Source: Ancylobacter oerskovii (GTDB taxonomy: Bacteria; Pseudomonadota; Alphaproteobacteria; Rhizobiales; Xanthobacteraceae). Taken from it: DNA of 64,000 bases. The stretch covers positions 434,001 through 498,000 of the forward strand of contig NZ_JAHBGB010000002.1 of NCBI RefSeq assembly GCF_018390555.1. Reading direction: 5' to 3'. The notes beneath the pieces were generated by a model. It searched no databases and was not told the DNA's origin. It worked only from the letters and a program-made list of their open reading frames with translations. The translations under genes and the position numbers were made by a program. Below, piece after piece: positions 55,561 to 62,601 of this stretch (within the stretch, counting starts at the first letter, position 1; each line of letters begins with the position of its first letter).

Positions 55561-56679
55561 CTAACTCCCGAGCCCTAGTTCGCGGGCGAGCGCGTCGATG
55601 CGGCCGAGCGCCTGGCCGTCGGCGGCGAACTGCACCCGCGCCTTGGCGGCGGCATCGCGGGCCTTGGCGCCCTCGCCCAGCACGTTCCACGCCCGCATCA
55701 GCCGCAGCCAGCCGTCGAGATCGTCGCCCTTCTCGGCGAGGCGCTGCGACAGCCGGTCGACCATGCCGCGGATCATGGCATCGCGATCCTGCGCGCTCAT
55801 CTGCTGGGACGCCGCGACATCCTCGGCGCTCGGTCCCGGAGCCGGCGCCGCGGGCGCTCCCACCCGCGCCAGCGCGGCCGCCAGCATCGGCTGCCAGGGG
55901 GCGTCGGCGGGCGTATCGGCGGCCAGCGCCGACCAGATCGCCGCCGCGTCCTGCGGCCGCCCGTCCTGTTCGGCGGCCAGCCCCAGGAAATAGCGGGCGC
56001 GGGGATCCTTGGCATCGGCAGCCTGCGCCGCCTCGAAGGCGGCCTTCGCCTCGGCGGTGACGACCCCGCCGGACTGGGCGAGCAGCGCCTCGCCGAGCCC
56101 GTTCTGCCGGCGGACATCGGAACCGTCCAGCCGGATGGCGTTCTGCCAGGCCCGCGCCGCATCCTCATAGCGCCCGAGGCGCATATAGACCGGCGCGATC
56201 ACCTCATAGCCGCGGCCGTCATCGGGATTGGTGGCGAGGTGCTCCTCGACGCGCCGGACCAGGATGGCGACGTCCGCCCCGCTCGGCTGGGCGTCGAGGC
56301 GCGCGGCCAGCGGCTGGCCGTCGAGCTGCGGCGAGCCGAGCGCGAAATAGAGCCCGCCCGCGAAGAGCGGCACGCCGATCAGCGCCACCACCGCCGCGAC
56401 GCGCCGCCGCCGGTCGGCGCCGCCCGCCGCGCGTTCGGCGGCCTCGGCGCCGGCGACGCGCAGGATGCGGCGCGCGACCTCGTTGCGGGCCGCCTCGCTC
56501 TCGGCGGCGCCGATCAGCCCGGAGGCGCGGTCGCGCTCGATCTCGGCAAGCTGGTCGCGATAGACGGCGAGATCGGCCTGCCCATCGGACACGCCGTCGC
56601 CCGCGCGCGAGCGCAGGGGCCAGAGCACCGCCATGATGGCGGCGCCGGTCATCAGTGAAATGGCCAGCCACAGCAACAT
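55561..56679 (-). CDS. ccmI: cytochrome c biogenesis protein CcmI (CycH)
   Basis: The 372-residue protein has the CcmI layout: helix [22 protein letters not shown], a short cytoplasmic loop with a leucine-zipper-like stretch ([20 protein letters not shown]), a second helix ([21 protein letters not shown]), then a TPR domain ([20 protein letters not shown] and later repeats). It binds the C-terminus of apocytochrome c and feeds it to CcmFH. It heads the operon. Two inverted repeats (56759-56805 and 56821-56850) lie in the 210 bases between it and the lipoprotein gene. Confidence 0.92.
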   Translation of the reverse strand: MLLWLAISLMTGAAIMAVLWPLRSRAGDGVSDGQADLAVYRDQLAEIERDRASGLIGAAESEAARNEVARRILRVAGAEAAERAAGGADRRRRVAAVVALIGVPLFAGGLYFALGSPQLDGQPLAARLDAQPSGADVAILVRRVEEHLATNPDDGRGYEVIAPVYMRLGRYEDAARAWQNAIRLDGSDVRRQNGLGEALLAQSGGVVTAEAKAAFEAAQAADAKDPRARYFLGLAAEQDGRPQDAAAIWSALAADTPADAPWQPMLAAALARVGAPAAPAPGPSAEDVAASQQMSAQDRDAMIRGMVDRLSQRLAEKGDDLDGWLRLMRAWNVLGEGAKARDAAAKARVQFAADGQALGRIDALARELGLGS

Positions 56680-56758
56680 TAGTCTTCCTCTAATGCGCTC
56701 AGGTAGCCGACGCGACGGGCGCCGCCAATCCGTAACGACCTCGGTCCGATCGCCGCAG

Positions 56759-56805
56759 CCTCACAGTCGCGCGAGGAATCGGCCCGTTCTCACGCGACTG
56801 TGAGG
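56759..56805. promoter_or_regulatory. long inverted repeat upstream of ccmI (perfect 13-bp arms)
   Basis: CCTCACAGTCGCG (56759-56771) and CGCGACTGTGAGG (56793-56805) are exact complements separated by 21 bases, about 80 bases before the ccmI start. Two sites two helical turns apart facing each other suit a regulator that binds as a pair of dimers. The same sequence in RNA would form a large hairpin. Function unknown. Confidence 0.5.
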
Positions 56806-56820
56806 TCGCGGGAAACACGA

Positions 56821-56850
56821 ACCGCCCGCCTGCACCGGCAGGCGGGCGGT
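56821..56850 (-). terminator. hairpin after the lipoprotein gene
   Basis: ACCGCCCGCCTGC and GCAGGCGGGCGGT pair perfectly (13 bp) around ACCG, 40 bases beyond the lipoprotein stop. There is no strong T-run on the minus strand. Confidence 0.55.
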
Positions 56851-56889
56851 CGGATTCGCCATCGGCGGTCGGCCCGGACGAGCCGAAAG

Positions 56890-57357
56890 TCAGCCCGCCA
56901 CCGGCGCCCAGGTGCCGTCCGGGTTGCGGCAGGCGGTGCCGCGCGCGGTCTGCGGCTGGCCGTCGATATAAATGGTGTGGGTGAATTCGCGGCAGCGCGG
57001 CGAACCGCCGCGGGCATAGGTCGGGCCGGGCACGATGGTGCCGTAATTGCCGTCCTCGCCGCGCCAGCTCACCGGGGCGCCGGGGCTGCCATATTCCAGC
57101 GCCTGCATCTCGGCCTGCCGGGCGCGCTGGCGGTCCTGCTCGTCGAGGGCGCTGCCGATGGCGCCGCCGATCAGGCCGCCGGCCAGGGCGCCGATCGCGG
57201 CACCCGCCACGTTGCGCCCGGCGATGGCGCCGATCACGCCGCCCGCAAGGGCGCCCGTCGCCGCGCCGCCCACCATGTTGGGATTTTCCTGGGTGGCGGT
57301 GCAGCCGGCCAGCGTGGCGCCGATCAGCGCGACGGCGACGAATTGGATAGCGCGCAT
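56890..57357 (-). CDS. glycine-zipper outer-membrane lipoprotein (17 kDa surface-antigen type)
   Basis: The 155-residue product has a lipoprotein signal peptide ending in LAGC (lipidated Cys19). A glycine-zipper domain follows (about 29-68: GGAATGALAGGVIGAIAG, GAAIGALAGGLIGGAIGSAL), then an RT0821/17 kDa-antigen-like C-terminal domain with CREFTHTIYIDGQPQTARGTACRNPDGTW holding two cysteines. Such proteins sit in the outer membrane of alphaproteobacteria and may stabilise it. The gene lies between the FeuPQ-like system and ccmI, all on the minus strand. Confidence 0.85.
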   Translation of the reverse strand: MRAIQFVAVALIGATLAGCTATQENPNMVGGAATGALAGGVIGAIAGRNVAGAAIGALAGGLIGGAIGSALDEQDRQRARQAEMQALEYGSPGAPVSWRGEDGNYGTIVPGPTYARGGSPRCREFTHTIYIDGQPQTARGTACRNPDGTWAPVAG

Positions 57358-57438
57358 AAAAGTCCCTTCCGAATCTTCCCAGCCTCAGCGGTGCGGCGCA
57401 GAAGGCGGGAGGATTAGGGCAAAACCGCGGCTCCCGCC

Positions 57439-58821
57439 TCAGGCGGCCGGCAGCCGCACCACGCAGCGTAACCCACCGAAAGGGGAACGGTCGAGCGCAA
57501 GCGAGCCTCCATACAGCCCGACCAGTTCGGAAACGATCGACAGGCCCAGCCCCGAGCCCGGCGTGGTCTCGTCCAGCCGTCGCCCGCGCTTCATCGCCTC
57601 GTGCCGCTGCTCCTCGGTGAGGCCCGGCCCGTCATCGTCGATGGTGATCTCGAAGACGCGCCGGCCCGCCGTCTCCCCCGCCGCACGGACGCTGATCTCG
57701 ACCAGCGTGCGGGCCCATTTGCAGCCATTGTCGACGAGGTTGCCGACGATCTCCTCGAGGTCCTGCCGCTCGCCGCGGAAGCGCACCGCCCCGGCGATGT
57801 CGGTTTCCACGTCGATGCCGCGGCCGCGATAGACCTTGCCGAGCGAGGCGGCGAGCTTCTCGATCACCGGCCCCACCTCCTCCACGGTGGTGACGACCTT
57901 GGCGCGGGCGGCGATGCGGGCGCGCTCCAGATGGTGCGCCACCTGCCCCTTCATCACCTCCACCTGCTCCTGCACCTTGAGGGCGAGCGGGGAATCGGCG
58001 CCGCCGGCGGGCAGGCGCAGCGCCTCGTTCTGCAACACGGAGATCGGCGTCTTCAGCGCATGGGCGAGGTTGCCGACATGGGTGCGCGCCCGCTCGACGA
58101 TCTCCCGGTTGGTGTCGATCAGGGCGTTCATCTCCGCCACCACCGGCGCCACCTCGATCGGGTAGTCGCCCTCCAGCCGCTCGGCGCGCCCCTCGCGCAC
58201 GGCGGCCAGCGCGGCGAGCATCCGCTTGAGCGGCCGCAGCCCGAACAGTACTTGGAACGCCACCGTCATCAGGAAGACGAGGCCCAGCACGGCGAGGGTG
58301 ATGGCGAGCGCGGTGTCGAAGCCCTCCACCTCGTCGTCGATCTCGCCGGCATCGGCGGCGACCGCGATGGCGTAGCGCCCGTCCTCGCCGAGATCGACCA
58401 CGCGCTCGACGATGCGCAGCCGCTGGTCGGCCGGTCCCTTGGCATAGTCCTCGCGCAGGCCGGTCAGGTCGGAATCGGTGCCCTTCTCCACCAGCACCGG
58501 CAACGTGCCCTCGGGCATGGAGCGCGAGGTCTTCACTTCCTTGGCGGTGCGGTCCAGCCGCACGATCTGCCAGTACCAGCCGGAGAGCGGAAACGAGAAG
58601 ATGGGGTCGCCCAGCGTCGTCGGCTCCGGCATCTGGCCGGCGGTGGAATTGGCGACGTCGGCGACGATGGTCTTGAGATAGACGTCGAGCCGCCGGTCGA
58701 AGGCGCGCTCCACCGCCTGCCGATAGGCGGTGGACAGCACCAGCCCGGTGAGGGTGAGCACCACCACGATCACCAGCGTGGCGGAGACGAACAGCCGAAG
58801 CGCCAGCGAGCGCGCGCGCAT
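57439..58821 (-). CDS. feuQ: PhoQ/FeuQ-like sensor histidine kinase
   Basis: The 460-residue kinase has a helix at 9-31 (LRLFVSATLVIVVVLTLTGLVL), a periplasmic domain of about 150 residues with FSFPLSGWYWQIVRLD, a second helix (ALAITLAVLGLVFLMTVAFQVLF), a HAMP-like linker, an H-box NLAHALKTPISVLQNEA, and HATPase motifs (NLVDNGCKWA, DDDGPGLTEEQ, GSGLGLSIVSELVGLYGG). The HALKTP H-box and the neighbourhood next to the ccm operon match the FeuQ/PhoQ-like kinases of rhizobia, some of which control periplasmic glucan export. The identification as FeuQ is from remembered context. Its start shares one base with the regulator stop (TGATG). Confidence 0.82.
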   Translation of the reverse strand: MRARSLALRLFVSATLVIVVVLTLTGLVLSTAYRQAVERAFDRRLDVYLKTIVADVANSTAGQMPEPTTLGDPIFSFPLSGWYWQIVRLDRTAKEVKTSRSMPEGTLPVLVEKGTDSDLTGLREDYAKGPADQRLRIVERVVDLGEDGRYAIAVAADAGEIDDEVEGFDTALAITLAVLGLVFLMTVAFQVLFGLRPLKRMLAALAAVREGRAERLEGDYPIEVAPVVAEMNALIDTNREIVERARTHVGNLAHALKTPISVLQNEALRLPAGGADSPLALKVQEQVEVMKGQVAHHLERARIAARAKVVTTVEEVGPVIEKLAASLGKVYRGRGIDVETDIAGAVRFRGERQDLEEIVGNLVDNGCKWARTLVEISVRAAGETAGRRVFEITIDDDGPGLTEEQRHEAMKRGRRLDETTPGSGLGLSIVSELVGLYGGSLALDRSPFGGLRCVVRLPAA

Positions 58822-59492
58822 CAGCGCGGCGCGTCCGGCAGGGCGAGCAGGTAGCCGAGCCCGCGCACGGTCTGGATCACCTCGATGCCGAGCTTCTTGC
58901 GCAGGCGCCCGACGAACACCTCTATGGTGTTGGAATCGCGGTCGAAATCCTGATCGTAGAGATGCTCGACCAGTTCGGTGCGCGACACCACCCGCCCGGC
59001 ATGGTGCATGAGATAGGCGAGCAGCCGGTATTCGTGCGAGGTCAGCTTCACCGCCTTGCCATCCACCGTCACCCGGCCGGAGCGGGTGTCGAGCATCACC
59101 GGGCCGCAGCTCAGCTCGCTGGCGGCATGGCCGGTGGCGCGGCGCAGCAGCGCGCGGATGCGGGCGAGCACCTCCTCCATGTGGAAGGGCTTGGCCACAT
59201 AGTCGTCGGCGCCGGCGTCGAAGCCCTGCACCTTGTCGCTCCAGCGGTCGCGGGCGGTGAGGATGAGCACCGGCATCTTCTTGCCGTCGCGCCGCCAGGC
59301 TTCCAGCACCGAGAGCCCGTCCATCTTCGGCAGGCCGATGTCCAGCACCACCGCGTCATAGGGCTCGCTGTCGCCGAGATAATGCCCCTCCTCGCCGTCA
59401 TGGGCGCGGTCGACGGCATAGCCGGCGTCGGTCAGCGCCTCGGTGAGCTGCCGGTTGAGATCGGGATCGTCCTCGACGACAAGCAAACGCAC
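58821..59492 (-). CDS. feuP: PhoP/FeuP-like OmpR-family response regulator
   Basis: The 223-residue regulator has a receiver domain (LLVVEDD at 3-9, Asp51 in VLDIGLPKMDG, AKPFHMEEVLARI) and a winged-helix output domain (VMLDTRSGRVTVDGKAVKLTSHEYRLLAYLMHHAGRVVSRTEL, NTIEVFVGRLRKKLG). It is the typical PhoP/FeuP size. It is co-translated with the kinase. A hairpin at 59519-59543 lies upstream, closing the lysozyme transcript. Confidence 0.88.
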   Translation of the reverse strand: MRLLVVEDDPDLNRQLTEALTDAGYAVDRAHDGEEGHYLGDSEPYDAVVLDIGLPKMDGLSVLEAWRRDGKKMPVLILTARDRWSDKVQGFDAGADDYVAKPFHMEEVLARIRALLRRATGHAASELSCGPVMLDTRSGRVTVDGKAVKLTSHEYRLLAYLMHHAGRVVSRTELVEHLYDQDFDRDSNTIEVFVGRLRKKLGIEVIQTVRGLGYLLALPDAPR

Positions 59493-59518
59493 AGCCAGGC
59501 CCCTTCATACGACGAATC

Positions 59519-59543
59519 GCCACGCCGCTGCCGGCGGCGTGGC
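59519..59543 (-). terminator. hairpin between the lysozyme and feuP-like genes
   Basis: GCCACGCCGC (59519-59528) and GCGGCGTGGC (59534-59543) pair perfectly around a five-base loop, about 37 bases after the lysozyme stop on the minus strand. No T-run follows. Confidence 0.5.
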
Positions 59544-59579
59544 CTTCGTCAGGGAGCATGCCATTGCGGCACCGGCTTG

Positions 59580-60281
59580 TCAGGCGAGGCCCGCTTCCTC
59601 CCGTGCCCGGCGCAGGGCCCCGAGGAGCGAGAGGCCGATGCCGAGCACGGTGAGGGCGACGAAGGCCTGCTGGGCGATGCGCGACATCTCGGCGAAGGGC
59701 GAGAGCTGCTGCGCCGCCTCCGTCACCATGGCCCCGACGGTGCCCAGCGTCGCGGTCAGGGCCCCCTTGCCTTCGAGGCCCGCGCCCGTCGTCGGCCGGG
59801 CAGCCGGCTCGACATAGTTGGAGGCGACGAAATCGCCGCGCGCCCACAGCCCGGCCTCGGCGGCGCGGCGGTTGGCGAGCCCGGCCAGCACCTTGCCGCC
59901 GGCCCGGTTCCATTTGGCGAGCTCGCCCGGCACGGCGGCACGGTCGCCGGCATTGAGCTGCTTCAGCAGCGTCGAGGCCCGAAAGTTCCCCGATCCCACA
60001 TTGAAGCAGAACGACACCAGCGCCGCGAACTGGTTGTCGGAAAGCGGCACGTCCACCGCCTCCTCCACCGCCGCCTCGTACTGGGCGAGATCGGCGCGCA
60101 GCATCGCCTCGGCCTGCGCCTCGGTGATCTTCTGGCCGCGCTTCACCGCCGGCGGGCCGGCGGCGTCGGTATGGCCGTAGCCGATGGTCCAGACGCCGAC
60201 CGGATCGCGATAGGCCGTCAGGCGCCGGCCCTCCCACTGCTTGATGAGGGCGAGGCCGGCGTCGTTCACGCTGCGCGCCAT
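59580..60281 (-). CDS. phage-type lysozyme (GH24 endolysin) with C-terminal membrane helix
   Basis: The 233-residue protein has a T4-type muramidase domain with the spacing E-x8-D-x5-T: Glu17 in WEGRR, Asp26 in YRDPVG and Thr32 in WTIGYGHT. Also present are LLRADLAQYEAAV, SDNQFAALVSFCFNVG and LANRRAAEAGLWARGD. After about residue 155 a linker leads to a hydrophobic segment (AFVALTVLGIGLSLLGAL) near the C-terminus, which could anchor the enzyme. The start ATG 60281 has AGGAG six bases upstream. It is the last gene of the tail-gene group and may be the lysis function of the same element. Confidence 0.88.
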   Translation of the reverse strand: MARSVNDAGLALIKQWEGRRLTAYRDPVGVWTIGYGHTDAAGPPAVKRGQKITEAQAEAMLRADLAQYEAAVEEAVDVPLSDNQFAALVSFCFNVGSGNFRASTLLKQLNAGDRAAVPGELAKWNRAGGKVLAGLANRRAAEAGLWARGDFVASNYVEPAARPTTGAGLEGKGALTATLGTVGAMVTEAAQQLSPFAEMSRIAQQAFVALTVLGIGLSLLGALRRAREEAGLA

Positions 60282-60354
60282 GGGGGTCTCCTGATGAATG
60301 GGCACAAAAAAGCCGCCCGGCGGGCGGCGGCGGACGAATGGGCGTGCCGGCCGA

Positions 60355-61743
60355 TCAGGCGAATTGCGCCGTGTCGATCGCCCCGGAGGCGGCCACCGTC
60401 ACATTGGTGAAGCGGGTGGGATGGATGCCGTCGGCGGTGTATTTGCCGGCGGTGCCGTCCACCTTCCACTTGCCGGAGTTGCGGCTGCTTTCCACCACGT
60501 CGGCGACGTCGAACACCCCGTGCAGCGGATGGTCCGTCTCGCCGGCGCGCAGGGCGCCGACGGTGCCGGCCGCCACGGGGACGCCGGCAAGGAGCGGCGC
60601 CCCGTCGCGCAGCCAGTCGTTCAGCTGCTCGCGCACGCCGCTGCCGGAAATCGAGAAATTGGTGCGCGCCGTCTGGTTCTCCAGCGTCGCCCAGCTGTCG
60701 GTCGAGTTGGTCTCGGGGGTGAGCGTGGTCTGGAACAGCCGGGCGCCGGTCCGGGCGCTCCCGGCGCCGCGCGTCCACAGCGCCAGCATGTTGGCCTGCA
60801 TCGCGGCGAGGGTGGCGCCGCCGGCGATGCTGTTCACGCCATGCTCGAAGACGATGTTCTTCACATAGCGCGCCAGGGCGAGGCGGTTGCTGCAGCTGCG
60901 GGTGGCCGTCTCGAGATCGTCGCCGGCCATGGCGCCGCTGATATAGGCGTGGCTGGAGGAGACGGCGCGCCCGATCAGCCCGAAGCCGCCATCGCTGGCA
61001 TCGTCGGCCGCATAGGCATCGCCGGTGCCTTCGACGATGCTGTCGCCGATGCCGAGCACGCCGCCATGGGTGGTGCGCGCGATGATGCCGACCGGCCAGG
61101 TTCCCACCGAGCGGGTCGCCGGATCGGGGGTGCCGAAGCGCCGCGTCAGGTCCGCCGTGCGCGAGGTCGAGGCGGTGCAGCCTTCCGCCGCATAGTCGTT
61201 CTGGCGGAAATTGGCATGGACATAGCCGACCGAGCCATAGACCGCGATACGGACATGGATCTCCGCGCCCGCCGCCAGCGTGATCGGCAGGAAGTCGGTG
61301 CACAGGTCGCCGCCGGCGTCGATGAAGCCCTGCGAGGCGCCGGCGAAGGACATCTGGGTGAGCGTGCCCGTCGGGTATTCGATCGATGCCGAGACCGCCA
61401 CCTGCGCCTGAACGGCGGTCTCGAACTTGTCGCCCGCCCGGTTGGCGAACCAGTTGGGGAAGCGCACCGCCAGCTCGGTGACATCGGCGCGCAGCGTGTG
61501 GCGGGTGCGGGTGAAGGTGCTGATGCCGTCGGTCGCCTGCGCGGTGGCGATGCGGCAATTGGTGGCGACCTGCCCGTAATATTCCTCGGCGCTGCGCAAG
61601 GGGAACGCCCCGCTATTGGCCGGCAGGTCGCCGGTCCGCGCGCGCAGCGCCGCGAGCGAGTGGCGGCCAAAGAACCCGTCCGCGTCATGGCCGACGAGAT
61701 GGGTGAGCGCGCGCTGCGGCGCGAGTTCGATTTCGCCCGACAT
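60355..61743 (-). CDS. SGNH/GDSL-hydrolase-like protein in the phage/GTA tail region
   Basis: The 462-residue protein has an N-terminal region of about 225 residues without a recognised domain, then an SGNH-type C-terminal part: block I GIGDSIVEGTGD, a block III-like FEHGVNSI (aspartate replaced, so GVNS rather than GxND) and block V DGIHPTRF with the catalytic Asp/His pair. Such domains occur in phage tail and capsule-processing proteins. Start ATG 61743 shares a base with the DUF2793 stop (TGATG), so the two are coupled. Role is probably a virion-associated esterase; this is inference. Confidence 0.65.
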   Translation of the reverse strand: MSGEIELAPQRALTHLVGHDADGFFGRHSLAALRARTGDLPANSGAFPLRSAEEYYGQVATNCRIATAQATDGISTFTRTRHTLRADVTELAVRFPNWFANRAGDKFETAVQAQVAVSASIEYPTGTLTQMSFAGASQGFIDAGGDLCTDFLPITLAAGAEIHVRIAVYGSVGYVHANFRQNDYAAEGCTASTSRTADLTRRFGTPDPATRSVGTWPVGIIARTTHGGVLGIGDSIVEGTGDAYAADDASDGGFGLIGRAVSSSHAYISGAMAGDDLETATRSCSNRLALARYVKNIVFEHGVNSIAGGATLAAMQANMLALWTRGAGSARTGARLFQTTLTPETNSTDSWATLENQTARTNFSISGSGVREQLNDWLRDGAPLLAGVPVAAGTVGALRAGETDHPLHGVFDVADVVESSRNSGKWKVDGTAGKYTADGIHPTRFTNVTVAASGAIDTAQFA

Positions 61744-62564
61744 CAACTGGTCTTTCCTGAGAGTGGGGAATGAGAGAGGTCCGGCATCCGGCCGGCGAGC
61801 GGCGACACGCCCTCCGACACGCGGCCGGCCAGCAGGACGCGGCCTTCCGGCAGCTCGGGCGCCGGTCCACCCGGCGCGGCGAGCACGAGGGTGGTGAGCG
61901 CGAGGCGCACCCGCCCGCCGGTGAAGGTGCCGCCGCCGGCGGACACCACCACCGGCGTATCGGCGTAGAAGGCCTGCGCGCCGATGGCGCCGATGGTGGT
62001 CGCCCCGACGCCGGTCGCGAGGCCGGTGCCGAACTTGCTGGCCTCGCCGGCAATGCCGAGGCTCCAGCCGGCGGTGCCGGCGAGGGCGACGAGCACGCGG
62101 CTCGCCACGCCCAGGCAGATCGCCCGGTCGGGGATCACCAGCGCCGTCGTCACCGCGGCGCCGGCGAGATCGACCTCGATCTCCTCGACCCGCAGCCCGA
62201 CCCCGGCGCCGGAGGGCGAGAAGGCCAGCGCGTCGCGCCAGGCCGTGCCGTCGAAGCCGACGCTGCGCCCCTCGGCGACCACATGCGCCCGCCAGCCCGC
62301 CCGGGGGGTGAGGAAGCGCCAGCCGGAGCCGTCATGCACCGCCACCGCGCCCGCGCGTCCGGCCCAGTCGCCGCCGGCGCCGGCGGCGACGATATGGCGG
62401 TCGCCGAGGACGGGCGTCGGCGGCGGCGTGGCGCGCGTGCGGTCGAGCACCGCCAGTTGCACGGCGGCGTCGAGCAGCAGCAGCGCCTCGTTATGGGTGA
62501 CGTGCTTCTGCGCCTGCGCCGCCGCGAGCAGCGGCAGCGCCAGCGACGGGGTCGTCTCGCTCAT
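61743..62564 (-). CDS. DUF2793 family phage/GTA protein
   Basis: The 273-residue product opens with SLALPLLAAAQAQKHVTHNEALLLLDAAVQLAVLD, the hallmark of DUF2793, followed by VLGDRHIVAAGAGGDWAGRAGAVAVHDGSGWRFLTPRAGW. A C-terminal part carries LGIAGEASKFGTGL-type repeats resembling phage tail-associated modules. DUF2793 proteins are found next to gene transfer agent gp15 in alphaproteobacteria and in siphophages. It lies 37 bases downstream of the tail protein gene on the minus strand. Confidence 0.82.
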   Translation of the reverse strand: MSETTPSLALPLLAAAQAQKHVTHNEALLLLDAAVQLAVLDRTRATPPPTPVLGDRHIVAAGAGGDWAGRAGAVAVHDGSGWRFLTPRAGWRAHVVAEGRSVGFDGTAWRDALAFSPSGAGVGLRVEEIEVDLAGAAVTTALVIPDRAICLGVASRVLVALAGTAGWSLGIAGEASKFGTGLATGVGATTIGAIGAQAFYADTPVVVSAGGGTFTGGRVRLALTTLVLAAPGGPAPELPEGRVLLAGRVSEGVSPLAGRMPDLSHSPLSGKTS

Positions 62565-62601
62565 GGTGATCTCGTGCTGTTGCGGCGTTCAGGCCGGAGG
62601 A

